A stretch of 64,000 bases of DNA from Monoplex corrugatus (Eukaryota; Mollusca; Gastropoda; Littorinimorpha; Ranellidae). The DNA lies in NCBI GenBank assembly GCA_030674185.1, contig CM060308.1, positions 34,634,589-34,698,588 of the forward strand, in the 5' to 3' direction. Both the position numbers and the translations under genes were made by a program. Shown here piece by piece: positions 12,513-24,187 of this stretch. How positions within the stretch are numbered: the stretch's first letter is position 1; each line of letters starts with the position of its first letter. Under the pieces are notes generated by a model. It searched no databases and was not told the DNA's origin. It saw nothing but the letters and a program-made list of their open reading frames with translations.

Positions 12513-14050
12513 TTTCGTTCGTTCTTTGATTTAACGTCTTTTCACTATAAGTGATCGACGGAGGGGAGGGGGGGGGGGGGGGGGGGAAATAAAAAAAAGT
12601 GAACAAAATAAAATGTAGAACGATAGTTGGACGGGTTGGATTTGGCAGAGGGAAGACAGAGGAAAAAGACATTAATTAGTAGGTTGGAGGAACAGTAAAA
12701 TGAACGAGAACTTAACACTAACAATTAACTTCAACAACGTGAAGGGAAATTGTAACACTAAAACACAAACCGAATAAAGTTAAAGTAATGAATTACAGGA
12801 CTGTGAACTAATGATTCTGAAATTCTAACTAACAAAGTTTGATCTGATGTAATTTTTTGGAAATGATTTTCAGAATACTTTTCTTGAGTAAACATTTTCA
12901 GGTAAAAAAGAACGTAGCATTTTGCAGTAGAACAAACAGTGAAACAGTGTGAACTGTTCGCCGCAAATACACTTGACATTTTTACAATATTTTGTTTTCA
13001 ATGCGTTTAGCTGAATACGAAAACAAACAGCAACAATCGATCTCAAATGATACATGGAAGAATACTGCAATTTTTTACATACATTTTGAACGGTAAGTTT
13101 TATCATTTGTTGTGACACAAACTGTTCATTGAATGTTCATGAAATCGAGTCCATGAGGCTGATTCGAGCAAGTTGCAAGCTTCTTTTACGGAGGTATGAA
13201 CATGTAATTCTACAGCATTATCAGACATTTGGCGCCTTGCTTAGCTGCTCTGTCAACTGCTTCGTTGCCGTGAAGACCAACGTGAGAAGGCACCCAGCAT
13301 AAACTGATATCTGTACCTTTGACCCTTAAACGATGTATAAGATGATTTGCATCAGTAATTAAATCAGGTCTTGTGTCGGCATCAAAAGACCGTAAGGCAT
13401 ATAATACAGATTTTGAGTCAACAAAGAGAACTACTTTGAAAGACATGGGTTTCAGATTTACTAGATAATGCAATGCTTGATTAATAGCGACTAATTCCGT
13501 TGTAAAGATAGATAAGTTTGCCCCAACGAAAAATGACTTTTTTATCTTAAATTTTGGAACATAAAATGCTGCTCCAGCACATTTATTTTCTAAGACTGAT
13601 CCATCGGTAAAAATGTGAAGGTGGGTACGGTATTTTTCATCGATGTGTCTCTTGCTGTGGATATCGAAATGATTGACGTTTTCAGATTTCTAGCTTCTGT
13701 ATAATCAATATCAAAAGAGGCTTTTTGCATTTCCCATGTAGGGATAGGCGTTGTTGATGGTGTCTCAGCTATTTCATCCATATTTATGTTAGACTGTTTG
13801 ACCAAGTCAGATATGTAAGTTGCAACAGTCATTTGTGATGAAATGCTTTTTGCTCGCTTTGGAAAGTCAACATCAGACCTGATTTTAATTTCCTTACTCA
13901 CAAAATTGTCCGATTGTGAAGTAGTTCTGACTGCAAATTTTGCTGTCGCTAGCTCACGATAGTTGTTCAGAGGCAGAATTCCAGCAACTTTGTACGTTTC
14001 CAGATTAGAGGCATGAGTAGGGACACCTAGAGCAATTTTAATACCTTTAC
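12513..14050 (-). mobile_element. LINE of the I/R1/Jockey type with RNase H domain, 5'-truncated
   Basis: Minus strand. 13590-14050 is the RT C-terminal region (DCKGIKIALGVPTHASNLET, AGILPLNNYRELATAKFAVR). After a frameshift near 13600, an open RNase H domain runs 13620-13210 with all four acidic positions visible: FTDGSV, TTELVAINQAL, FVDSKSV and NEAVDRAAK preceded by CWVPSHVGLHG. 12870-13118 has the Cys/His tail (CKNVKCICGEQFTLFHCLFYC). The 3' end is the motif at 12513-12558, abutting a (TG)n tract. The 5' side is replaced by (TG)n at 14060. Confidence 0.88.
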
Positions 14051-14055
14051 AGTCT

Positions 14056-14099
<44 letters not shown>

Positions 14100-14202
14100 C
14101 ATACACGTCTCTCTCTCTCTTCTCTGTGGGCATTGCGCATGCGTGCGTATAATATATGAAAAGTGCACATTCTCGCATGCATATATATGTGTTATATCAT
14201 TC

Positions 14203-14239
<37 letters not shown>

Positions 14240-14335
14240 CCACACACACAACACTACACACACACACACACATATAAATTATATATGTATATATATATGT
14301 ATATATATATATATCCTACACACACACATACATAC
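14050..14335. repeat. (TG)n, (CA)n and (TA)n cluster at LINE 5' edge
   Basis: TG run 14060-14097, CA run 14205-14272, TA run 14280-14315. TG and CA arms face each other and could form a hairpin. Confidence 0.93.
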
Positions 14336-15100
14336 CTGAAAGAATAAACTTCTTTCTTCTTTTTATTCGTTTGTTTTTCTGTTTGTTTAATTCTAACTTG
14401 ATTTGCTTTTCTTACTTTCAGGCCTCTTTCATTTTAGCTTGAAAATATGACTGCTGTTAAAGCAACGTTTTGTTCAGTAGCATATCTTTCTCTCCCAGTC
14501 TTTTTCAGGGGAGCGTGCGATTAGAGGTTTGTGCTTACTCTTTAATCTTCTGAAAAAAATGATTTTGTCTGTTTTCTTGACTTATGTGTGTATTGCATTC
14601 ATCACGAACAATAACCACAGTTATGAATTTTTTTTCAATATGTTACAACTGACTGCCTTGTGGAAACTGTAGCTTTAGCATTTTCTTCCTTGTTTACCTG
14701 AAGTTAAAGCAGGTGTACAAATATTCACGTTTGACCGCTTTGTAACAATGTAACGATGGTTTTTGCCTGAGATTTGTTCAAGAAATGTTTCTTTCACAAG
14801 GTGTTCATATCTATTTCTTTAAGTCTTATGATTTAACATCATTTAAACATTTTTTTGATTGTTACTTTTAAGCGTTCCAAATTTTCTCGGATGTCTGTGC
14901 ATACGCTTTGTTTTGTCCACACATTGCATGTGGTACGTTGCCACACAGTCTGATAATCCGTTTTTGATGGGCAGGTATGCGTAGTGAGTGTTTTCATGTG
15001 CCATTGAACACTGGCATGACTTACATGATCTTTGACATGCAAACTTTGTGTTCTGCCTGCGTATACACACAACGGGGCTTTAGGCACCAGCAGGTCTGCA
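14336..15100. other. No gene seen
   Basis: T-rich sequence, with frames at 14839-15210 that show no domain. Confidence 0.65.
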
Positions 15101-15104
15101 CACT

Positions 15105-15235
15105 TGTTGACCTAGGAGGTTGGAAAAGTCTCCACTGTCTACCCAACAGGCAGGAGGTTTTCAGGCAGGATCGAATCCCAAGATTTTCTGATTGGAAGTT
15201 GGACGTTTAGTCACTTGACTTGACAATCGTGCCTT
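15105..15235 (-). mobile_element. SINE head fragment
   Basis: The minus strand has box B GGGATTCGATCCTG (about 15166-15180) preceded by a degraded box A-like AAGTGACTAAACGTCC. It is similar in layout to the S2 head. Confidence 0.5.
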
Positions 15236-15984
15236 TCGATTGTTTATGTGATTTGTGATGGACTTGTTAAGGACAGGTTTAGGGGACTGGGGAAGTTTGG
15301 GGATGGAGAGTTCAGTTTCAGTTTCATCTTTAAGAAATTTACAATGTAATAAACTTGTTTCGAAATTATCTTATAGTTTTCTTTTGTCATTTATCATGAC
15401 AGAAAAGCAAACATACCGTCTTAAATGCTTACACTCAGCATGTTTGTTTTTAATCGCATTGTTGCCTTGTTGTTTATGTAATTTTTGTTTAACAGAGCCA
15501 TGGACTCAAGACCTGATGTCTCCAGTTCAATCACAGGAAGCAAAATAAAAACTGGCATGTTTGCTGCTCATCTTAATGCTAAAATCACTCTGTTGGGTGA
15601 AAGCTGTTTCTTATATATGCATTCCATCCCCACTCCCATCTTCACCATTTCAAGACTATGCCAGTGTATGGGATTTTGAGCAGGGTAAATGATTCTACCA
15701 GATAACTGTTATCAGATTAGGGTGGAGTGCATATGGAATTTTCAGCGTGAGATAACTCCCTCTTGAACAAACACCGAATTCATTCTCTCCCTGTCTGTGC
15801 TTGTTCTCACCATGTACATGGACATCTACTACAACTACCAAAAAACTGCCTCAAAAGGAGCATAACAAATTACCTTGCAAAGAAGCTGAGAGGAAAAAAC
15901 ATGCTCAGAACCTGCCTAAAAATGAAGTTGAAATCAAATCACTCTAGGATGTCGAAAACCAAAACACCAACCAGAAGTAATTGA

Positions 15985-16080
15985 AGGGAAGCGGGGTGGT
16001 AGAAACATCAACTTTTCTCAGGACCAGCATTATGAGGGTCCTGATCCCCACTCCCTCACTACCTTTCGTTTCTCAGCTCT
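15985..16080. repeat. Interspersed repeat S3, end fragment
   Basis: GGGGTGGTAGAAACATCAAC, TTTTCTCAGGACCAGCATTA and TGAGGGTCCTGATCCCCACT correspond to 21805-21875. Confidence 0.6.
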
Positions 16081-16218
16081 GAAAAGCGCCAGGTAACTAG
16101 TCACAGATGGGTGAACTGGTGTTTGTTCTTGAACCAGACATGAAACCATGCAGTCAGATGACATGTTGGTAGCTCCACCTTTACGCTAACCAGGCTTTTA
16201 ACAAAAAGGTCACAAGAA

Positions 16219-16270
16219 AACACACACACACACACACACACATCACACACACACACACACACACTCACAT

Positions 16271-16333
<63 letters not shown>
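16219..16333. repeat. (CA)n microsatellite
   Basis: Long CA run with three short interruptions. A further run is at 16742-16804. Confidence 0.95.
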
Positions 16334-16337
<4 letters not shown>

Positions 16338-16738
16338 CACATAAAACGCATGTGCGCACACATACATGCACATGCATACACACAGAGAACAAAATGGTAT
16401 GCTCAAGAAAATGCATATTTGTGTTCTCAATTTATTCATGATTTGTTTGCAAACTGGTGCAATAAACAAAAATGATTAACTGTAAAGTGAATATATGAAC
16501 ACTTCAAACAAGGCCAAAGCTGGAAATTCACACATGGTACAACGTCAAATACCTCTCTCCTCTTCACAACAAATTCTGAATGGAATGGCTGCTGCTTAAT
16601 TTAAGATATGAAATATTCTGATATGATTATAATACCATAGCAGTCATAAAGGAGAGAGAGACTGGGTGAGAAAAAAAGTTACAAGTGCAAACCAGTACAA
16701 ATTTACTTTACCCCTCTAATTTTCGTTTAATTTGTTTG

Positions 16739-16805
<67 letters not shown>

Positions 16806-17855
16806 CAATGCATGCATGCACAACAGTGGAATTGCAGAGGAGTGTGAGAGGGAGGGTGTGGATCATAACAATATAAGCATTGTCATAACATGCTGACATC
16901 AACTTGTAATCTTTCACACACCAGTTATCAAATCTCTCTCTCCTCTCACCCAGTGACATGGCAAAAATGCACCAGCCCATGTCATTTCGCAAATCCTTGA
17001 ACAAACCAGTCGATTGTCACAGATGCTTGGTCATTTGTGAAATTGCACTGTTCGTCATATCACAGGAAATTAACACATCAATGAATGAATGGTCAGATTT
17101 AGTTTTAAAATGGCATGGAGTTGGGATGGAATTGACAAAAAATTATGGTATAAATGGTTTTACTGTTATTTGTATAAAATAAATGCATACGATTGCACAT
17201 ATACACATAAATAGTTATGAAAATGCTGGAGCAATAAACAGTTAGTATTATTAAGAGCAGATGTTTATTTCATATGCATGCGCAAATTCAATACTTTCAA
17301 TTCAAACACACATGCACTGCCCCCCCCTCCCTCCACCACACACACATAATAAGACACATACATGCACACCCATATTGCATAATCATGTTGTGTGCACCAC
17401 ATAACGTAGCCAAATAGTAAAATGGCTATTACCCCCTTTTTCTCTTGAGCACCACCAAAAGTTCAGGGCACCATTCTCTATGACATGGCTCACTGGCATA
17501 AAGGACAGCACTCTTAAGTAATGATCAACGATGGTAGTCATGATATATGGTGCAAGCAGTGCCAAGAACCAGGCTCTACTACATGTTGCTTGATGACATT
17601 ACATAGGAAATGACGTTGTTCAGTTTGGTCTCTTTGGTTATACAGTAACAGTGTGGTCTCTTTGGGAAAATTATGAGGTACACTCCATTCAGGGGCATAT
17701 AGCAGACTGATCAGGAGAATATAACAAAAACATAATAATAAAAAGTAATGTCAAACCCAAAGCCATGACAGCTTAGTGATTAAAGTGTGAAGTAGCTACA
17801 AATCTCCCATGTTCAAAATCTGAGCCTGTTACTTTTTTTCCTTTGTTTCTGTGTG

Positions 17856-17965
<110 letters not shown>

Positions 17966-18165
17966 ACCTCCTTAGGTTTGATATAATTCCTGAAACAGAG
18001 AAATGGTGCGGAACCTCGAACTTGGCAGTGTGCACACACAAGATGATGAGGCAGGTGTGTTGGCTGGTAACACCAGCAGCCAGTTCTCACAGCAGTCACA
18101 TCAGCAAACACATCACTCACAGCAGCACATGCATGTCACTCAAACACAATCTGTTCATCTGCGGG

Positions 18166-18372
18166 TCACCACACAGGGACCTGCTGCTCCTGTTTCTTGT
18201 GCAGCATGCGATGCACGGCGTCATGCCAGGCCTGACACTGACGCTGCAGCTTGCGGTTCCTGCGCTGTGCAGCGATCTGCTTGGCCTCTGTTTGCTGCAA
18301 AACACTCATCAGATCTGCATTCTCAACATAGAGGTCTTTCAACTGTGTGGCCAGCTTTGTGGTAGATTGACG
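18166..18372 (-). CDS. NIN: NIN exon 16: C-terminal exon with ninein signature and stop
   Basis: The acceptor is cttctctttgcag. It is 69 codons including TGA at 18166-18168. It starts RQSTTKLATQL and continues KDLYVENADLMSVLQQTEAK, then a basic stretch rich in Q/R (AAQRRNRKLQRQCQAWHDAV) and ends KKQEQQVPVW. The DLYVENA...TE.RQ block is the conserved C-terminal element of vertebrate ninein, which anchors the gene identity. The first candidate AATAAA on this strand after the stop is far away (about 17264-17271), so the 3' end is not fixed. An alternative donor-like CAGCAG|GTCCCT lies just before the stop. Confidence 0.82.
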   Translation of the reverse strand, partial: RQSTTKLATQLKDLYVENADLMSVLQQTEAKQIAAQRRNRKLQRQCQAWHDAVHRMLHKKQEQQVPVW

Positions 18373-18396
18373 CTGCAAAGAGAAGACCAAAGCTTG

Positions 18397-18945
18397 TTAT
18401 TGTTATTGTTGTTTAAAGCCCAGCTGACTGCGTAGCACCATATCAGGGCTATAACTGCTTCAAAACATACAAAATTTCACACAGAAAAAAAAAGAAAAGA
18501 AAATTAAGTACACATATCAATGCATTCACGCACCTGATCTGAGGACATGCCCCCGGCGTTGTCCACTCTGTCCAATTTATCGCAAAGGGGATTTAAAAAA
18601 CACAACTGAATACAAATTTAAACATACATAAGGACACCAAAACAATATAAAAACGGGCATAAACTACCTAACATTGCTTCCGCATGTCTCATCTCCTTAG
18701 AGCCAAAAATGCACTTAATACATGTACCAAATTATCAATCCTAAGAAAAAGTATGTAAGACTTTATTGAACACAAACAGCTGAATGGACCAGCAAGGCAG
18801 AAAATGACAGGAAGAAATGACAGAAAACAAAGGAACTAGGCAGAAACAAAGAGAGTGACAGAAAAGAGGAAATTTCCTAGCACAGAATTTTCAGAAGGTG
18901 GGGATACTATTTATACTGAAAGAGCCCCTGGCATCCCCACAGGGG
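18397..18945. repeat. Interspersed repeat R1, copy 1 (about 550 bp)
   Basis: Nearly collinear with 52480-53010. Shared blocks include CAGCTGACTGC, CTCTGTCCAATTTATCGCA, GAGCCAAAAATGCACTTAAT, GGACCAGCAAGGCAGAAAAT and GGGGATACTATTTATA. It starts within 25 bp of the NIN exon 16 acceptor. No open frame. On the minus strand the end has a TATAAATAG box. Family unrecognised. Confidence 0.85.
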
Positions 18946-19760
18946 GGAAAAAACTAACGAGACCATGCATATAATTTTGCCCTCCTATTTGTACAAGTTT
19001 CATATTTATCAGAGCCATTTTAGAAAAGGAAAAAAAAACCCACAGTAACTGTATCATAAAGGAAACTTAGGTCAAAGTATCATGCTGAATTATACAACCG
19101 GAAGCTTAGAGTGACATCAAAGGAATTCAAGAATGGTTAGACATATCACCAGTCAATAATGAACGTCCAGACATCCTTTTCTCCATAACGTCATGCAATT
19201 TGTCTGTTACTCTAATGATGATATGAACTAATGCTGCTGCTTTATGTTCACATACTGCATAACATCATCAGTGTGAAAACTGATAATGAGAGCGTAATAA
19301 CCCACAGTGTTCTTGTTCATAAACTGATGAATACAGATGGCTACAGGGATGGGGAAAAGAGAGAGGGGGAGGGGGAGAGACAGAAAGAGAGAGAGTAAGA
19401 GAGAGAGAGAGAGAGAGGACAGACAGACAGACAGACACAGAGGGAGGCAGAGAAATAGACAGACAAAGAGAGAGAGAGATAGAGATAGAGAGAGCTAAAC
19501 AGAGACAGAAAAGAAATGACTGTGCTATATACGTTTGCATAAAGCATATTCTTGCATATTCTGTGGGAAGTTCTAATTATGTTGAATGTACATGTGTGCG
19601 GCTATGTGTGAAGTATATTCTTGCATATTCCACATGTTACAGGTGAGGGAAGTTTAATTATGTTGAATGTGCACGTACATACAGGTGATAATTGTTTAAA
19701 AAAACAGAAAAGAAAAAAAAAAGCCTGTAGCTGCCAATATGACCACTGGAGTAAAGACTC

Positions 19761-19763
<3 letters not shown>

Positions 19764-19843
<80 letters not shown>

Positions 19844-20095
19844 TGTGTCTGTGTGCATGCATGCACGTGTACATGTGTGTGTGTACATGTGTGTGTGTGA
19901 GATGGTTTGATGGATGGACTACTAAAAACAGCTGACAAGATCAATGGGTGTAAAAGCTGTTAGGACTTCAGTGTGCGGCATATAACAGTTCACTCTGTTG
20001 TACTGAACAGTCACAGACACATCAATCTCAAGATAATGAATCTTGTCTATCATACCAATGGCCTTACACTTCCTTTGTGAACATGCTTCTCTTCC

Positions 20096-20140
<45 letters not shown>

Positions 20141-20290
20141 ACACACACAGACACAAACACACACATAAACACACACACACAGACACATGCACACACACAC
20201 AAATGCACACACAACACACACACAAACGCACACACACATTCACACACATACACACAAACACACAGACAGACACACAGACAAACACACATA
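19764..20290. repeat. (TG)n and (CA)n tracts in duplication copy A
   Basis: TG run 19764-19842 and a variable CA tract 20098-20290. The paralogous tracts are 22622-22790 and 25197-25340. Confidence 0.93.
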
Positions 20291-20636
20291 CACACTCCCA
20301 ACAAAAGAATAAACAAGAAAAACCGTTGCAACTACCTGCCCTAGATACCAACACCATTACAAAACAATGTTGGCCAGTAGGCCTACTCTCTCAAGGAGTG
20401 GCCTGGTAAAGATAAGCAGCATACCACAAGGGCTGACAGCATTAACACCATGCCACAAAAATAGCCACCACCTAAACTTGGCTCCTTATTCACATTCCTT
20501 CTGCATATCTTCCATGCCACTTCCTAAAAACCACAACACTAAAGCGGACATGACGGCAAAATACAGCAGTGCTAGCACTGCACAGAAATTCCAAGAAATG
20601 AATAAACATCATGTCTTTAAATAAAACAGGACATTT

Positions 20637-20892
20637 TTAACCCTTTGAATCAGGCACGCTGTACATCAGCATCCTGTAATAATAATAATTACAATATTTA
20701 TATAGCGCAAAATCTTGATAAAATCAAATCTAAGCGCTGTATTGCCAACCATGCTAACAAGGCAAAAACTTAACCCTTTGGTTCCCTCACCTTATCCACC
20801 AGCTTACAGCTGGAAGCTGATGGATAGGGTGAGGGAGTCAAAGGGTTGTTTTTGCAGTTGCTGGATAGGTTATGAGAGTCAAAGGATTAACC
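20637..20892. mobile_element. Palindromic TTAA MITE, copy 2 (with LINE tail inside)
   Basis: The outer arms are degenerate. The inner palindrome is CTTAACCCTTTGGTTCCC ... CAAAGGGTTG (about 20771-20848). A 62-bp LINE tail sits in the left spacer. Present in both segmental duplicates, so older than the duplication. Confidence 0.8.
20677..20738 (-). mobile_element. LINE 3'-end fragment, absent from the duplicate copy
   Basis: The same 62-bp LINE tail as at 10577 and 45387. The paralogous sequence at about 25727-25737 runs straight from ATCAGCATCCTG to TATTGCCAACC without it, so this is a clean insertion that postdates the segmental duplication. Confidence 0.85.
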
Positions 20893-21606
20893 CTTTCACT
20901 GCCAGTGGTACAGCATTAGGCCTGCAGCACAAACCAGCTCTGCAGCAATGCACTGCTGCCAAAAACCAGCAGTGCAGCAGAGAAGAAATTAGGGACACCT
21001 TTACCTATCTTAAATGGCTATGACTTAGCGTCCACTCATTCATAATCGTCTTTATTCATGGCTCATTTTACAGGAAAATAAAACCTATATACAGAGAAAT
21101 GATCAATTTTCATGTACTGGTCCAGCAAGTTTTGAAATCAGATGAGAAAGTGCTATCTCGACAAGTTTCAGACTCTGACTGAAAAACCTTGTCACTGTCG
21201 TTGTCACTGTCAAAATTGTTATCAATTGGCCATGAAAATGCTTCGCCACTGTCACTGTCAACAACAGGCATTCTAAGTAGCAAATCATCATCAAAAATCA
21301 TGTTCAGTGCATGCGCGTGTTATATAATCCCTTTCTGGTAAATCTAGTGTTTCCTGGTCATGTCTGCACTCATGTTGACTTGGGAAAATTTGTGAAAAGC
21401 TGTTGTCACATTGAACAGAGGAAGCTGATGTCAGCATTAAGTGAAAAACAAAGCCTGTGCTGTCATGTGACAAATAGGAGGAGCTTCCACCTTTTCTTTT
21501 ACAAAAGATCAATCAAGTTTTATAACCCTATTGTGTGATGGTACTACACAGCACCTGAAGCATTTTCCATGCAGGTCGCTGTGTGGTGCCTGAAGTGTTT
21601 TGCCTA

Positions 21607-21890
21607 CAGTTTCAGTTTCAGTTTCTCAAGATGATGTTTCCCTGCATGGTATGAATTCAATATGCACTAACGTCACAAGTGCCATGTGATGGAGAAGATC
21701 CAGAATGATCATGGCACAAGCCTTAAGCCTGCACATAAACCCATAAGCTGGCCAGGTCCTAAGGTCCTACCTAAATAGTTCCATAAGCCTGGGATCATAA
21801 GGGAGTGAGGTGGCAGAGACCTCAACTTTTCCTGGGGCCAGCACCATGAGGGCTGTGCCCATCTCTCCCTCGTTTTAATTTCATATTCAT
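21607..21890. repeat. Interspersed repeat S3 with GTTTCAGTTTCAGTTTC edge, copy 1
   Basis: Starts CAGTTTCAGTTTCAGTTTC and includes AATATGCACTAACGTCACA, GATCATGGCACAAGCCTTAA and AGCTGGCCAGGTCCTAAGGT. It ends with GGGAGTGAGGTGGCAGAGAC and GCACCATGAGGGCTGTGCCC. Part of it recurs at 27640-27800 and its end at 15985-16080. Confidence 0.78.
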
Positions 21891-22238
21891 ATTCACATTA
21901 TTTTTTACAAAGACTTCAGAAAGGTAAGAAGGCTAACTGGTCTTCAAGGGGCGTGACCTGGGAAATCAACCTATTTCTCCAATGTTTATACCAGGCAGCT
22001 GGGCAATGCCCTGCTCTTCAGGATCTTCAACTGCCGTGGGATCTTTAGCATGCACAGCCAAATGGGCACACGGGTCTGAATTGTTTTCTGTCCCCTTCCG
22101 AAGGACTAGACGTTCAGTTCGATTTTCCAGTCAAACTGAGGAGAAAAACCAAGGTCTCTATGGGGAGTGAACCCTGGAACCTCAAGTTTAGTTCTTAGCA
22201 GGCGAATGTCTGAACCATTCTGCCACTCTTCTCCCTAA
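21890..22238 (-). mobile_element. tRNA-derived SINE S2 head
   Basis: On the minus strand it starts with a box A-like TGGCAGAATGGTTCAGAC and box B-like GGTTCACTCCC (about 22165-22225). The body includes GGCATTGCCCAGCTGCCTGG. It sits between the two segmental duplicates, next to the S3-type repeat at 21607-21880. Confidence 0.7.
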
Positions 22239-23419
22239 AAAGAGAGAGAGAGAGAGTAAGTAAGAGAACAAGAGAGAGAAAGACAGAGAGACAGAGAGAG
22301 AGAGAGAGAGAAAAGAAATGATCATGCTATGTGTGTTTGCGTAAAAGATGTGTGCAGTTATGTGTAAAGCATATTCTTGCATGTTCTATGAGTACAGGTG
22401 AGTGAAGTTCTAGCATGTTCTATGAGTACAGGTGAGTGAAGTTCTAATTATGTTGAATGTACATGTGTGCAGTTATGCGTAAAGCATATTCTTGCATATT
22501 TTGTGTGTACAGGTGAGCGAAGTTCTAATCATACTGAATGCACAAGTATATACAGGTGATTATGATTTTTAAAAAAAAAAGCCTGTAGCTGCCAGTGTGC
22601 CCACTGGAGTAATGGCTGATACGTGTGTGTATGTGTGTGAGTGTGTGTGTGTTTGTGTACGTATGTATGTGCTTGTGTGCATGCATGCATGATGCATGTG
22701 TGTGTGTGTGTGCATGTGTGTGTGTGTGTGTGTGTGTGTGTGGGGTGTGTGTGTGTGTGTGAGTGTGTGAGAGTGTGTGTGTGTGTACATATGTGCGTGC
22801 TTGCATGCATGCGTGTCTACGTGCATGCATGTGTGTGTATGTTTATGTGTATGTGTGATATTTTGATGGATGGACTGTATTAAAAACAGCTGACAAGATC
22901 AATGGGAGTAACGGCTGTTAAAGGGGCAGCAGGACTATATAAGGCGGGAAGTAGATCGGAAGTCACTTGAATTCAAACGTTTCACGAAGCAACATCGGCT
23001 GTCTGCTCTGAGTTAATTACAGATTTTGGACGCTGTCGGAGAGCTACCTGGCTCATATTTGTCACACAGTACAATCTCAATCCCTACTTTTAAACTGTTG
23101 TTATATTTTTATCGAAAAATGTCTGTATATGCGTTTATTGGGAAATTAAAATCTGAATTGGACGAACTTAGAGGCGGGACTACAAAACATGACGAGACAT
23201 CTGACAGGCACGCCATCCAAAAATAGAAAAGCACGTGGAAAGAAAACAACGAAGGCATGTTGTCACAACACACACACACACACACACACACACCTGAAAG
23301 GCCTACAATATAGACGTCCAGAGAATTAAACGATCAGCTTAATTAAAATTGTGTAGTGTATGAAAAGAAATCGAGCACATGCAATAGCACATACAAGCTG
23401 TGCGCACATACACCGTACT

Positions 23420-23453
<34 letters not shown>

Positions 23454-23544
23454 CATACACACACATACATCGGAGCACAATACGAACACAACACTGACCT
23501 GTAGTCATCACCACTTATGTCCCATGTACGGCTTACCAGGTGGG

Positions 23545-24187
23545 TTAGGATACAAGTCTTACTAGCGACAGCACACAGTCTGGCATTATCTCACGAAGGA
23601 CTGTCACCACACATTCATCTACACCATCACGCCCCATAGTCGCCCATTTCTTTCGAAAATATTGTGGATGTCTCCACGCATTCCTAGAATTTAGTATGTT
23701 CCAAAATTTTCTATATATCTGTTTCCTAAGTCCAGAATTCCTAACATGTGCTGACTTGTCCATTACCCAGCCACCTCTGACAGTTTGCAGTAACACACGG
23801 CTCACAAAAACAAAACTGGCATCTGCCCTGACTAACTGCATGCTGTAAACTAACACTAGATCTATCACCTACACTGACACTAGCACCAGATGAGGAACAC
23901 ACTACATCTGTCGTCAGCGTAAATCTATAACTTGCTGAGGACAGAGTAGCCACTGAAGTAGGTGTACAAGATGCTGTGGTATCTACACAGGAGATGTTGG
24001 CAACACACACAGAACTACTCTCACTGACATTGTCAGTTTCACTGATTGTAACTTGTGATAGCACTTCACATTTCCACTCCCAACCACAGCTTTCAAACAG
24101 TTGTCTTACAGCCTCCTTCTTTTCTTCGTTTATATCCAGCAATAATAAATTAAAATTCATTATTTCGTCAAAGACAAACTCTCTCAA
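23545..24187 (-). pseudogene. Zinc-cluster protein fragment carried by the TTAA transposon, frameshifted
   Basis: The minus strand opens MREFVFDEIMNFNLLLLDIN, then a Ser/Thr/Val-rich linker, then CQFCFCEPCVTANCQRWLGN. A frameshift near 23745-23755 moves the rest to another frame: NSGLRKQIYRKFWNILNSRN, then WRHPQYFRKKW and TVLREIMPDCVLSLVR before a stop at 23545. The Cys cluster followed by an IYRKFW...REIMPDCV block resembles a family of uncharacterised proteins I have seen in invertebrates and fish. I cannot name its function. The frameshift suggests a dead or mis-sequenced copy. Confidence 0.6.

Larger units (their letters stand above)
19500..21600. repeat. Segmental duplication, copy A
   Basis: Sequence from about 19500 to 21600 recurs in the same order and orientation at 22300-22921 plus 25066-26600. 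It includes AACAGCTGACAAGATCAATG, the CACAGACACATCAATCT block, a long CA tract, ACAAGAAAAACCGTTGCAAC, the palindromic MITE and CAGGTCGCTGTGTGGTGCCT. Copy A has a LINE tail that copy B lacks, and lacks the TTAA transposon. Located in the last NIN intron. Confidence 0.9.

Noticed and set aside
18166..18390. NIN exon 16 as an internal exon using CAGCAG|GTCCCT
   Set aside because: The donor is weak, the frame stops 15 nt later, and the position relative to the C-terminal ninein block fits a natural end. Internal use cannot be fully excluded.
19621..20409. Cys/Val- and His/Thr-repeat open frames (also at 16101, 25054, 30255, 34375, 37719, 43941, 57398, 63340)
   Set aside because: They are translations of (TG)n/(CA)n microsatellites in every frame on both strands, with no flanking domains.
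23026..23226. Plus-strand 66-codon frame in the TTAA element (with a TATATAAGG box upstream) as a gene
   Set aside because: No recognisable domain, short, and on the opposite strand from the cargo gene. Kept only as a possible leader exon and not annotated.
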